Assembly (NCBI GenBank): GCA_021234155.1
Contig: JAJEKV010000092.1
Location: 1,436,561-1,500,560, forward strand
DNA length: 64,000 nucleotides
Source of the DNA: Isoetes taiwanensis
Taxonomy: Eukaryota; Streptophyta; Lycopodiopsida; Isoetales; Isoetaceae
Reading direction: 5' to 3'
The position numbers were made by a program, and so were the translations under genes. The notes beneath the pieces were generated by a model. That model saw only the letters and a program-made list of their open reading frames with translations, did not search any database and was not told the origin of the DNA. Shown here piece by piece: positions 1-9,081 of the stretch. How positions within the stretch are numbered: position 1 is the stretch's first letter; each line of letters begins with the position of its first letter.

Positions 1-1500
1 TACTATGACCCTTTTTCTGGTGCTGATATCTGAGGACAGTGTGCTCTTCTTTATTAAAAAAGAAGTCTTAACAGATGGCTTTGAAATATACAGGGCTGTT
101 AGTGCCAGGAATGTTGCAGAACTTAACAGCAATGTTAAGCCACAAGGTATTACTGCCATAATAATAGTGATTTTTTGATATGATAAGGCATGAATCTGAA
201 CCTTTTAATTCAGCATAATAATTTGAGACTTTTTTAAATGCAGCAAAATATGTGATTGGACCAGCAGCAGGGTTTAATAGAAAGATGGGCAGAGTCAGGT
301 TATAAAATGTTCTTCAAGACTTTCCATAGATACGGTTGCCACACCTGGAAGCTCATTGTTTGGTTGAACGTCAGCCAGGTTTCTAAAAACATGTCAGTGG
401 ATTCACGATATACTACAGTCATAGTTCTAAAACTGCACATTATTAAACAACAAACGATTGCTGCAGAACTGACTGGATAAAGGTTGAGATAAGCACTCAG
501 AATGATGTCCTGTCGAACTATGTTCAATGATAAATTGCTGCTGGACATCCTAACATGCGCACTGCTGTTCAGAAGCATTACAAGCTTCACTATGTACAGA
601 TGCTAGAAAAGAAAGACTTCAGATCTCCATTGTCGCAGTCGAACATCAATAGCTTGTCAGTAAACGATCCTGAATGGATCCTAGAATCTTTTAAAGATAA
701 TGAATCCTACCATGTCATTTGCTATTGTGGCTGCCACCCATAGAATGGCACAAGCTGAACCCTGCAATGCACAAAAAATAGTGTTAGAACGTTTTAATCA
801 ACAGACTAAATGCACAAAAAGACCAAACAGCAATGGGCTCCATTGCATTCTTTTTCTTTTGCTGTCTTGCCAAAATCAAGGAGAATACGAGTTGATTGTT
901 GAGCAGAGACTGCATAATTCAATGTATCCGCTTCAATGGTTTGACTTTTCGTCCAACATGGCAACCAGTTTTCAATTTCCATAGCATTCCTTTTGGATCT
1001 TAGGAACAGTGACTTCTATCAGATTCATATATTGACGACGAAAAAGAATGAATTCCTGGAGGACTGATGAAGTTTTGCAATCTGATTAGGAATAAATATA
1101 TTAATAGTAAGCAGGTATCCTGCACATTAAGTCTTTTTCTTCTGTGATGCATGAACCTCTATCCATTTACATATTCTCCCACACTTAAAAGCAGATGTTT
1201 TCACAGTACTAAGCTAGGTTTAGTGGACGATACCTCTTCCAACACGATTATGCTAAATGAGTTTGGCTTTCTATTAGGAGGTATGGCTTGCAACAGAACC
1301 AAACGATTGGAAACTGAAATCCAAAAAAGCTGGCACTAGCTCAGATATTTCATCTGCAGGATCAAGCACTAAGCGAGTAAAATTACATGTTCAAGATGCA
1401 ATAGATTAACCTACAATGTTAGGATTTCGCATTTCTTGCTGCCATTGCCTTTAAACACATCAGCTATAATTGCAGGAAGTTTGGTTAGTATTGGCATGTC
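1..1500. other. AT-rich sequence without a recognisable gene
   Basis: Only short open frames on both strands, none with recognisable domains or consistent coding character. I see no RNA gene or element boundary here. Confidence 0.5.
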
Positions 1501-1537
1501 CTTTATAGAAGTTTCTCGCTATGCCTCATTATGCCAT

Positions 1538-1890
1538 GTTTTGACCCATTTATGCTAAGCATTTGCAAAATGTACGCCTAGCATCATTTGTGGATCTTCC
1601 AACGATCTTTGCGATACATGTTCTTCCACAAAGAATGGAGTTTTCATTTGGGAATTATGCCCATATTTCTACCTGACTGTATAACTGTGGCAGCAAAAGC
1701 ATTGCCTGATTTGGCACTGTTTTGGCCCATTTACGCTAGGAATTTGGAAAATGCATGCCTAGCATCAATTATGCATCTTTCAGTGACCTCTCCAACGGAT
1801 GTTCTTGCGCAGAAAACAGAGTTTTGATTTGGGAGTTATGGCAATGTTTCTAGTTGAGTCTAAATTTGTGGCAGCAAACATATTACTTGT
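1538..1890. repeat. Diverged two-copy tandem duplication, about 179 bp per unit
   Basis: The segment beginning TTTTGACCCATTTATGCTAA near 1539 recurs as TTTTGGCCCATTTACGCTAG near 1718, followed in both by AAAATG, GCCTAGCATCA, a TTCTT(G/C)C segment and GTGGCAGCAAA. The copies differ at many positions and by small indels, so the duplication is old. It is not part of a recognisable gene. Confidence 0.6.
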
Positions 1891-2181
1891 TGGGGCTTAC
1901 TTGCTGGGGCTCGTCAAAACATCCAATACAAAGCCCATGATGCCATCTAACAGGTCAGAAAAACGAATAAATCATGAAGCATAATGAAAATCAGGACTAA
2001 AAACCTTACCTTTGCACGAGTTCAAGGGAGATTTGAAGACCGTGAGCGCCTGATGAACTTGGAGGAGGACCTGTGTCACGGAGGCAAATAAAATAACGAG
2101 CAGTGAGCAGTTATTCGTGGCCTTTTCCATCCTGAAACTTCCATCCCGAAACTTAGGGGGATAACTGAAGATGCCATTACT

Positions 2182-2397
2182 GTGGTTTATATTTTGAAAG
2201 CTTGTCGAACTTTAGGAGTTTTGAACAAGGGCCGGCAAATACATGCAAACCCTGCACAAACTAGTATTAAAAGCAATGTCCATGTTGCTACTGCTTTGCT
2301 CGACATGTATATTAACTGTGGGCCGCTTACAGAAGCATTGGAGGCCTTTGACAAACTCCCAGATCGAAATTTTGTGTGTTGGATTGGAGGCCTTTGA
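2182..2397 (+). pseudogene. Pentatricopeptide repeat (PPR) protein fragment
   Basis: The reading frame gives a run typical of PLS-type plant PPR proteins: ILKACRTLG, a GRQIHA segment, then VATALLDMYINCG and a FDKLPDRNFVCW segment, equal to roughly two repeat units. Family members work in organellar RNA editing and processing, but this piece is far too short to act. After about 2390 the FDKLP unit is duplicated in another frame (LEAFDKLPDCC) and the similarity ends. There is no transit peptide and no upstream or downstream repeat array. The flanks at about 2030-2130 and 2690-2735 share a GAGGACCTGT...GCAAAT...GGCCTTTTC segment, suggesting the fragment was carried inside a duplicated unit. PPR identity is confident; origin is inferred. 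Confidence 0.75.
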
Positions 2398-2739
2398 CAA
2401 ACTGCCAGACTGTTGCCAGGATCTCCAGGAAAGCGCCCAAAATTTGCTACCTGCAATGTCGAACAAAAAAGAGTTGGACCCAGGAAAACTTTCCTACAAT
2501 ACAGCCAACATATGCAAATCCATCGAGCTAGGCGCATCCTAACTAATCCATTGAAGACATTTTTTGGCAATAGCATCTTACCAGTTTACTATTGGGTAAA
2601 CGGATTCGCGACAGCCTTCGCAATGGGCGGCAGGAAGAAATGCAAAAAAGACTATTACTGAGCGGATGAGAAACCTGCCGGATAAAAGAGGAACTTGCAG
2701 AGGACCTGTCTCGCGGACGCAAATGGCCTTTTCAATCTC

Positions 2740-2912
2740 CTTGCTTTTTTTTAGCCATTTTCTAATTTTCTGGGCCGTAGATTTTTAAAAAAAAAATCTA
2801 ACGGCGAAACTATTGCCACATCAATTTTTTATGAGGTGGACATGCTACGTGGATAGTCTAGAATTGCAAGGAAGGTTGCACGCTTGGTTAGGCTGGCGTG
2901 CTAAAAATACCA
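2740..2912. repeat. Dispersed repeat, copy 1 (second copy at 37720-37885)
   Basis: Starts at TTTTCTAATTT..CTGG, contains TAGATTT, a GCCACATCA segment and ACGTGGATAG.CTAGAATT, and ends at GCTAAAAAT. The same order of blocks is seen at 37720-37885. No clear terminal inverted repeats; possibly a short non-autonomous element. Confidence 0.6.
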
Positions 2913-3033
2913 AATTATGATAAGAATATATAATAATAATAATATTAACTTAAATTTTCAATATCAGTTTTGGAAGATAAGTTAATGATAATACTAAAAA
3001 TGCTGCACACAATGAGTCAAAGGTCAATATCAT

Positions 3034-3622
3034 AATCTTCCTCATTTTGTGTGCTTATAGTTGCAGTGTTCTCCTTCTCCTACTCAGGTGACTTAACATG
3101 CGCCTTAGCAGTGTTGTCCTCTGTGGAGCTAGTAAAAGGTGGCTGTATCTCTGATGATGTCATTTTGGCAAAATCAGATGAAGATTTGGCGCCTAACTTT
3201 TGATTTTCATCTGGTAAACTAGGCAATGCAGCCAATCTCATCTTAATAAAGCTCACACCTCCTTATCTATATCTACTGCCACACAGTTGTGGCCCTTCTT
3301 AAGTGCACAGACAATGGTAGTACCAGAGCCCGAGTAAGCATGAAGTATCCAGTCTCCTTGACGTGAAAACATATCAATAAGATGGTTGATTAGCTTCTGG
3401 GGCTTCTGATAGTGATTGACGATTCTACCCTGTGCACTTGGGTCCTGCAGCTTCTGCAACACTGCTGAAAACTCTAAGACATTGGAGAAGTCAGAGCAGC
3501 CAGTAGTGTTGAAGTGCTCCATTGTCCTTTTGCCGTAGAAGCTCCAGTAGGCAACATGCAAGTATTCTACCTTGCTTAACAACCTGGGGCCCCCAGCATG
3601 GTAATTTATGTTTGTTTTGTAC
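3034..3622 (-). pseudogene. Beta-class DNA amino-methyltransferase, C-terminal half
   Basis: This part holds the SAM-binding end of a beta-class DNA N4-cytosine/N6-adenine methyltransferase. A VNHYQKPQKLINHLI segment (the 'KP' motif before motif I) leads into GDWILHAYSGSGTT at about 3316-3339, the FxGxGTT-type motif I, then VAVDIDKE. A shift of frame just after DIDKE moves to VSFIKMRLAALPSL, the usual helix after motif I, and a low-complexity tail with one internal TAG runs to about 3034. In beta-class enzymes the catalytic motif IV comes first and motif I last, which is the order here. The enzyme class methylates the exocyclic amino group of C or A. The frameshift and stop argue for a decayed copy. 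It continues from the segment at 3724-4395 across an apparent intron. Confidence 0.75.
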
Positions 3623-3723
3623 CTTTGAATGAAAAGTGTAGTTAGCAATCTAGCAACTAAAAAAGAAGTTTACTATTCCAGAATAGCAATGGAAACAAGA
3701 CGTATTCTAGAATAAGAACTCAC
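3623..3723 (-). other. Probable intron between the methyltransferase halves
   Basis: On the minus strand the upstream half ends at ...TGGTTTG followed by GTGAGTTC (donor at 3723), and a TTCAAAG acceptor precedes 3622 where methyltransferase similarity resumes. The join is one base out of phase, in keeping with decay. The intron contains two TATTCNNGAATA dyads, at 3674-3685 and 3703-3714. Confidence 0.5.
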
Positions 3724-4395
3724 CAAACCAAATTCTCGTATCCTGCTTGAGCAGGGGATCCAAAATGATTTTGAAACTGGCTTCAACCATCCCTGCTTGT
3801 ATACTGGAGTGGAACACCACCAACCTCCAGTGCTTAGTCGTTGTTACCTGCTTCAAACCATCTATGAAGCTGTTGAACTCAAAGTTCCTGAAAGGGAGGT
3901 CGTCATAACAGCTATCTTTGATTTTGAATCCGTAAGATATGTCGGTGATAACTAGGGTAAAATTATGCGGATTGATAGTTCCCACCAACTTAGTGCAGTC
4001 GCCTTGAACAATAGAATAAAGATTATCTTGATCAAACAAGGTGAACTTCTCATAGTCAGAGGGTGCAACTGCTAACTGCCTCCTGTCAGCTAAGGTCCGC
4101 CGGGCAAGCTTTAACAAGTGCATGAAACCTTCAGGTGTTTTTCTTCTTGTTCTGTACATTCATTTGGAATTAGTTTGTGGACAAATAGCTCAAGAAGAAA
4201 CAAAGGTTGACGAAGTAAAAAATATACCCAGCCTTCAAAATTGGGAGCATATTGAACGATATGCTCATCGGAAGTGGCCACTGGGTAGAGCTCCTTACAT
4301 CTTTTCCAAGTTTGCATATTCAATTGCTCCATCAAGCATGTCTGGCATGCAATGACGTCCTTTTGGTTGTTTAAATGAAAAACACGTAAACACAT
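3724..4395 (-). pseudogene. Beta-class DNA amino-methyltransferase, N-terminal half with motif IV
   Basis: The frame ending near 3724 reads LYSIVQGDC, then VITDISYGF at about 3932-3943, in the place of catalytic motif IV (usually D/S-P-P-Y/W). Here the motif is D-I-S-Y, so the usual proline before the aromatic residue is a serine; this may be inactivating or a lineage variant. A region with IACQTCLMEQ and TWKRCKELYPVA lies upstream at 4111-4395 in another frame, joined by a small shift around 4120-4160. I read it as the linker between the ParB-like domain and the methyltransferase. Phage and bacterial proteins with ParB-like and methyltransferase domains in this order are well known; a plant nuclear copy is unusual. 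Substrate base and target site cannot be told from sequence. Confidence 0.7.
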
Positions 4396-4479
4396 TACGT
4401 ATTCCTGAATACGCTTGAGTTAAAGATGTTCAAAAGAACTAAGCAGAAGGCATTAACGTATTCCCGAATATACTAGACA

Positions 4480-4700
4480 GACTTGTGCAATTCCTTAGAC
4501 ATCTCTTCTAAGGTAAACTCCTTGTCCACCACCTTCTGGAGCAGCCTTTCAAGAATAGCAGTGTCGGTAAAGCCCTGCAGCTCTTTCCAAACAGTAATAG
4601 TCATTTCTTTTTTTGGCACGCCTGTGCCTTTTTTTTTTCAGAGGCTTTCCTTTTGCTTTTACTTTTACCACACTCAAAGACAATAAATATTTCATTTTGC
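4480..4700 (-). pseudogene. Linker segment of the ParB-methyltransferase gene (basic stretch plus helical region)
   Basis: Minus-strand frames give a lysine-rich stretch (KVKAKGKPLKKK) and then, after a shift, a segment reading WKELQGFTDTAILERLLQ followed by LEEMSKELHKS. The second part resembles the helical region that follows ParB-type domains, but this is weak. Bounded on both sides by sequence with TATTCNNGAATA dyads (4400-4411, 4459-4470, 4744-4755, 4805-4816), which I take as introns. Confidence 0.4.
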
Positions 4701-4911
4701 AAGTCCCAAATCTGCACAAAAACAACTTAAAGTCAGGATAGTATATTCTGGAATACACAAACCAAGTTTCCTTGCAGAAAAAAAAAATACTTCAGAGCGA
4801 GAGCTATTCCAGAATACAAAAATTCTTACCCTGCCATCCCTAAAGGCAATCGTGGCTAATTAAAGAGTGCCTCTTGTTAGCTTCATCGTATTTGAGGCAA
4901 CACTCAATTGC

Positions 4912-5397
4912 TCACGCTTCCTTTAGTTCTAGAGATGGCACAGGTTTTTTAAGATCATCACTATATTTTTCTTCAAAAATCAAGTACTCTCTGTGCATGA
5001 ACCTTATTCTGTCAACAAAGCTCACTTTGAGCTTGTATTCGTTGTCGGCGTTGTGTGTATTGGCTACAATTTTTGCTTCTACGTCAGTCAAGCCGCAATA
5101 CATCGCATAGAGAACAGACAGGTATCTCGGATTTTGTTTATTCTTGTATAGTTGCCTGCGTGACTTAAAACTATAGTTCCCGCCCAACACATAGTGTGTG
5201 TACTGATCATCACACTCTTTGTCATAATCATTTGGATCCATGCACTGGCTCTTGTCAACAAGCACTACTATTGGAGCAACATGGGCATTTGGATTGCTCC
5301 TTATCCGGTCCTTCAAGTTTCTAACATGATCAGCATAACTTTTTCTTCCGGAAGTGGCCTCTCTCCAGTCTTGTCTTTCAGTGGCAGCTTCATGCAC
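4912..5397 (-). pseudogene. ParB-like (ParB N-terminal/sulfiredoxin fold) domain
   Basis: This 161-codon frame has the layout of a ParB N-terminal-like domain: YADHVRNLKDRI at residues 21-32, PIVVLVDKS at 42-50, the hallmark YVLGGNYSFKS at about 69-79 (GGN followed by a helix), LSVLYAMYCGLTDVEAKIVAN at about 93-113, and HNADNEYKLKVSFVDRIR at 115-132. ParB-like domains bind or cleave DNA and occur fused to DNA methyltransferases in phages. The sequence just upstream, in another frame, supplies KLPLKDKTGERPLPEEK, expected at the domain start, so a frameshift near 5335 separates them. It lies upstream of the methyltransferase in the same direction, so I read one ParB-methyltransferase gene of about 2.7 kb. 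Confidence 0.7.
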
Positions 5398-5740
5398 GTG
5401 ACTGGCAGATAAATCACACCTTGCACATATTTGTGCAGGTTTATTTCTTCCATTCTCTCTACAGTTTTGTCAATGTTTTTTTTTCTTTTATGGCCACCCC
5501 TGGAGCCTTGCCTTTTTCCTTTTTCTTCTTAGTTTCTTCAGGTGCTTCCTCCACTGCAAGCTGCACAGTTTTTCTTTTTCTTTGGCCCTTTTGCAGCCAC
5601 AGTCGATCTTTGTTTTTTTGGTGGGGGTGGTGCTGCCTGCTTAGATTCGTCGGACTCAGCATCATCATCCTTACCATCAGATCCACTACTGTCATCTCCA
5701 TGCCCTTCTTCTTCTTCTTCAGACGCACTGTAGTCTAGTG
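5398..5740 (-). pseudogene. Charged N-terminal region of the ParB-methyltransferase gene
   Basis: Two frames on the minus strand together give an acidic run (SASEEEEEGHGDDSS and SDGKDDDAESDES), a proline/lysine run (APPPPKKQ) and a lysine/glutamate run (EETKKKKEKGKA). Such tails are common at the start of nuclear DNA-binding proteins. The change of frame occurs within a TTTTTCTTTTTC homopolymer region, a likely slippage or sequencing site. No confident start codon. Confidence 0.4.
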
Positions 5741-6235
5741 CTCACTTCTACCATTGGAAACCTTGGCAAGTGTAGTGGACAGCGCCTACTTGTTCATGTA
5801 ACGAGTGCAGTATTTGTACAGGCGTTGAGATTGCACTTTGATCAACTTGAAAAATGCTTCATCGATGACGATAAAGCCTTGTGATGTCTTAAACGATAGT
5901 TTTGGCTGTTGCTTGAACTGCCCAGCAATAGCTTCCACGTGCTGAATGGAGACCATGCACTCAAATTCGCTGTTATTGTACCTTTTCTGGCCTGGGCTTC
6001 AACAAACATATAGGAAAGTAATGTTGTTGTACTTTCTTGCAAACCCGCGTGTAATAAACCACTGCGTTTGAAAGTTTTCGTAAATATTTGGTACAGCAAT
6101 CTCTTGTCCTTGCTCTACTGTCGGTTTCCTGCTTGTGATCTTGATTGTTTGCTTCGTCTTGGGGTTGATTTGTTCTTGCTTGCAAAAGCATTACTGTTAA
6201 CAATAGTAGAACTAGCTAAAAGAAACGGAACATTG
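5741..6235 (-). other. Possible 5' exon region of the ParB-methyltransferase gene, unresolved
   Basis: Short minus-strand frames occur (for example around 5842-6203, with NQPQDEANNQDHKQET) but I recognise no domain. May be an upstream exon or a third decayed gene. Confidence 0.25.
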
Positions 6236-6945
6236 TATTCCCGAATAAAATGACAAACGTCTGTTACTAAAAAGTACAACAACACGAAAAGGCACTTAAT
6301 TTATCAAAAAATGAAGTCTGTCTGAGCTAAAAGAAAGGATAAATTTCCTCTAAAATTACAGTTTCTGTAGTAAAAAAAGATCTGCCGTGAGGCTAAAGTG
6401 TATTTTGGAATACACTTTGGCTTAAAATAAAAGCCAAAGTGTATATATTCTGGAATATACTGGCTTGACCTAAAAGCCAAAGTGTATTCTGGAATACACA
6501 TTGACCTAACCTAAAAGCCAAAGTGTATTCCGGAATGCACTTCGGCTACTACTAAAAGGCCAAAGTGTATTCCAAAATACACTTTGGCTACTACCAATAC
6601 ATCACTTTTGCAAAAAGCCTGTACATGGTACGTTTTCCCCTTACCTCTCGATGCTTGGCGCTATGCAAATCAGAATAAGGTCCTACAGACGAAGTCGAAG
6701 GCGCTAATTCTGAACGGCTGGAGCTGCGAAACTGGAATACACAACTGAGTGCCAAAAAATTTCCTTTTAAAGGTCACTCATGGACCCTTCTGTAAATCTA
6801 TGTAAAACGGAATACGTGTGGTCTAAATTTTCTGTTAAAGTGTATTCCAGAATAGTAGTCTTCTTCTTCTTTTAGTCACTTCTTATTCTCGAATAGCAAA
6901 CGTGCAGAAGTTGCGTTAGTTGCTTCCGTCTCTCTACTATTTCAA
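6236..6945. promoter_or_regulatory. Divergent intergenic region with clustered TATTCNNGAATA dyads
   Basis: Lies between the minus-strand ParB-methyltransferase gene and the plus-strand transposase gene. Dyads are at 6236-6247, 6401-6412, 6446-6457, 6485-6496, 6526-6537, 6568-6579, 6843-6854 and 6884-6895. Five of them between 6390 and 6600 sit inside longer palindromes framed by AAAGTG...CACTTT and preceded by GCC, so each unit is a near-perfect palindrome of about 28 bp. The last two lie 50-100 bp before the first plus-strand ORF. The layout suggests a shared bidirectional promoter with repeated binding sites; no TATA box is claimed. Confidence 0.6.
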
Positions 6946-7449
6946 TTGTTGAAGATGGTTAGCCACATCCAGAACAGACTTTCACCACCTTTTGTTGCCC
7001 CTAGTTCCTCTACTTCAGAGGAAACACTTGACCAACATGTGTGTTTGCCTGGTGCCCACGCTTCCCCGTCTCCTGCCTCAACAACATCCTTGTTGCTCCT
7101 AGACAAATCTCCAAGTCTAGCACATAACAAACTGCCACCACCTTTCCAACCGTCACCCAGCCCATTAAGAAGTAGGTTGCCTCCTCCTTTCATTCCATCT
7201 CCACCTGTACAGAACAGGCTCCCACCTCCTTTTGTAACATCATCAGAAACTACACATGCTGCACTACAACTGGTGATTCGAAACAGGCTGCCTCCACGAT
7301 TTGTATCTTCCCCTGCTCCAGAAAGAAGTACAAGGTCTGCAACACGCCCACAGGAGTGTGAGATTTTCCACAACTTTTCTCACCATGACTTCACGACAAA
7401 TGAGCTGATGATGTTGCAAGACCTACACCTCTTCACACAACTGATGTGA
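6946..7449 (+). CDS. Proline-rich ORF with five NRLPPPF-type repeats
   Basis: An open frame of 167 codons whose first two thirds hold five spaced copies of one motif: QNRLSPPF, HNKLPPPF, RSRLPPPF, QNRLPPPF and RNRLPPRF, each followed by a serine/proline spacer such as VAPSSS, QPSPSP or IPSPP. The C-terminal part (FHNFSHHDFTTNELMMLQ) is unlike this. The repeats look like short linear motifs in a disordered region, perhaps docking sites for an SH3/WW-like or other partner; the function is unknown to me. It overlaps the next plus-strand frame by a few bases and is probably the N-terminal part of the downstream transposase gene or a separate accessory ORF. No homologue recognised. Confidence 0.5.
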   Translation: MLKMVSHIQNRLSPPFVAPSSSTSEETLDQHVCLPGAHASPSPASTTSLLLLDKSPSLAHNKLPPPFQPSPSPLRSRLPPPFIPSPPVQNRLPPPFVTSSETTHAALQLVIRNRLPPRFVSSPAPERSTRSATRPQECEIFHNFSHHDFTTNELMMLQDLHLFTQLM

Positions 7450-7735
7450 CACATGGGTTTATAGAATTTCAAACAGCAGTAAGAGAAATGTTTGATAGGA
7501 CTCCTCATCAAAACGATGCCACAACTTCTGCTCCTACAACATCCTATGGCCCATCACCTACATTTAACACTGTTTCTCTGAATTTTCTGGGTATAGTGTC
7601 ACGTGGTTTAGAGGACGTCACTCCTAGAGTGGAACTCTCTTCAGAAGATGAAGACCCTGATAAGGAGCAACGAGATTACATGTTCTCTAACCAGTCTTCA
7701 AAAAAAATTCAAAGTAGATTTCAGCCTGAGAGCAC
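7446..7735 (+). pseudogene. Transposase gene, acidic N-terminal segment upstream of the MITE
   Basis: The frame reads through an FQTAVREMFDRTP segment and an acidic stretch (LSSEDEDPDKEQRDYMF), then runs into the hAT-type MITE at 7736. The coding frame resumes after the second copy of the target duplication at 8383-8390, so the MITE interrupted a gene that was contiguous before. A TGA follows shortly after the MITE. Confidence 0.5.
7728..7735. repeat. Target-site duplication GAGAGCAC, left copy
   Basis: The same eight bases recur at 8383-8390 directly outside the right end of the MITE. Eight-base duplications are typical of hAT transposons. Confidence 0.9.
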
Positions 7736-8382
7736 CAGGGATAGGTTCTATACGTACAAAATTAAAATTCCTGACGTATAAAGTTAAAAAATACGTATTT
7801 TTTAATAAAATACGTATTTAACGTATAAAAACCTCGCCGGCCGGAAAAAAAAATTTTCGCGTACGCGAAAGCTTCGTGAAAGCGTACGCGAAAATTTCTT
7901 CGCGTACGCGAAATACAAAGGGTTGCGGCGCGAAAGGGCAGGTCTGACATTCGCGTACGCGAAAGCTTCGTAAAAGCGTACGCGAAAATTTTTTCGCGTA
8001 CGCAATCCAGATCATTTCGCGTACGCGAAACCATACGCCGTATAAAAGGCAAAAAATATGGCAAAAAACAATTCCGGCGCAAAAGATTTTCGCGTACGCG
8101 AAAACAACTAAACCGCGTACGCGAAAAAAAGTTCGCGTACGCTGTGGCGTTGTTTTCGCGTACGCGAAAAAAATTTGGTTTCGCGTACACGGTTTTGAAG
8201 GTTTCGCGTACGCGAAAAAATTTTCGCGTACGCGGTTTAGTTATTTTCGCGTACGCGAAAATTTTCCGACGCCGGAATTGTTTTTTGCCGTATTTTTTGC
8301 GTTTTATACGGCAAATTTGTGCCGTATCATACAATTCATACGTATTCCGTATAAAACGTACAGTGTATTGAACCTATCCCTG
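7736..8382. mobile_element. Non-autonomous hAT-type element (MITE) with internal palindrome array
   Basis: The ends are inverted repeats: CAGGGATAGGTTCTATAC at the left and the complement of CAGGGATAGGTTCAATAC at the right. The element is 647 bp and is flanked by the 8-bp duplication GAGAGCAC. The CAGGG end and 8-bp duplication are both hAT features. It has no transposase. Between 7857 and 8260 are about 15 copies of the palindrome core CGCGTACGCG, mostly as TTCGCGTACGCGAA, some in shortened or mutated form. Outside them lie AT-rich nested inverted repeats with TACGTA cores near both ends. Long frames in this block in both directions (RVREN/AYAK-type repeats) are by-products of the palindromes, not genes. 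Confidence 0.92.
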
Positions 8383-8390
8383 GAGAGCAC
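8383..8390. repeat. Target-site duplication GAGAGCAC, right copy
   Basis: Matches 7728-7735 exactly and marks the right boundary of the MITE. Confidence 0.9.
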
Positions 8391-8720
8391 GTTCTTCTGT
8401 AAGAAGAAGAAATCTGACGAATGAGCAAAAATGAGAATAATTCTATGAACTCCATGCTGTTCATTGGGTTGCATTAGCAAAATCAACATGGCTAAACTTC
8501 GTGCAATTAGAGACAACTACAGTTCCATGACAATATCATACGAGAATGCCTATTTGGCTATTCATGTAAGACCAGACTGGCGCACCTTCTTGCACTACAT
8601 CAACCGTCAACAAGTGTGCCAAAAATGCTTCATGGTCGTCCATCGTTTGGGTTCCTCTAGAATGTCTCAAATACATAAAAGATTGGACAAAATCACTACG
8701 GGCCAAGAAGAGTTGTAACA
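8391..8720 (+). pseudogene. Transposase gene, N-terminal zinc-binding-like segment
   Basis: After a TGA and a short disrupted stretch the frame reads MAKLRAIRDNY, then VCQKCFMVVHRLGSSRM with a CxxC pair, then HKRLDKITTGQEEL and a stop. A one-base shift near 8700 leads into the next segment (RRVVTMHALAVVAW), so this was continuous coding sequence. CxxC pairs in this place suggest a DNA-binding zinc module. Confidence 0.5.
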
Positions 8721-9015
8721 ATGCATGCCCTGGCTGTTGTGGCTTGGATGGAGATATACTTTAGAGAAACGTGTGAAAAATTGACAAACAGCAATATGTA
8801 TCATTTGACAGATAACATCACAAAAAAAGATGTCTTCAAAAAATACAAAGAGACATGCATTCAGTCTCAGCACATCTCTTACTCACATTTCACTAGACTA
8901 TGGAAAACTGAATTCGGTCTTGTGAAAATTCCTCGAAGACATAGAATATCTGTATGTTCAATGTGTGCAGAATTGAAGAGTAAAAAAGAAACTGCAAGGA
9001 CGGAGGTCGAAAAAA
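8721..9015 (+). pseudogene. DDE-type transposase, exon before the intron
   Basis: The frame reads MHALAVVAWMEIYF, then YHLTDNITKKDVFKKYKE, then SYSHFTRLWKTEFGLVKIP and VCSMCAELKSKKE (CxxC). The order of a helical region, a 'F..LWK..F..V.IP' segment and a CxxC pair before the catalytic core matches a family of DDE-like transposase proteins that I know mainly from animals and protists, often annotated only as uncharacterised. The exon ends at 9015, directly before GTGAGTTC. Joined to 9082 it stays in frame. Confidence 0.65.
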
Positions 9016-9081
9016 GTGAGTTCAAGTTCTTCATTTTCGTGCTTGCATCATAGAATTCTTTTGACCTGATTTCTTCAATAG
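9016..9081 (+). other. Intron of 66 nt in the transposase gene
   Basis: GTGAGTTCAAG donor, pyrimidine-rich 3' part and TTCTTCAATAG acceptor. The in-frame stop inside it is removed by splicing, and the frame is kept: one base before the intron plus two after it complete a codon. This shows the transposase gene was a spliced eukaryotic gene. Confidence 0.8.

Noticed and set aside
3034-5740. A bacterial restriction-modification contaminant
   Set aside because: Introns, decayed frames, AT-rich plant-like flanks and an adjacent spliced transposase argue for nuclear DNA.
3674-6895. Heat-shock elements
   Set aside because: TTCnnGAA is present, but the sites are strict 12-bp dyads without the third alternating unit, and are repeated within introns.
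6942-7373. 143-codon minus-strand frame with GGGSLF repeats
   Set aside because: Mirror of the plus-strand NRLPPPF repeats; the plus frame leads into the transposase gene.
7857-8260. CRISPR-like array of regularly repeated 14-bp units
   Set aside because: Spacers are very short and irregular, units are palindromes inside a TIR-bounded MITE, and the genome is eukaryotic.
7762-8334. Long minus-strand frame (190 codons) and others in the palindrome block
   Set aside because: Repeated RVREN/AYAK peptides are simply the CGCGTACGCG palindromes read in frame; the block is a MITE.
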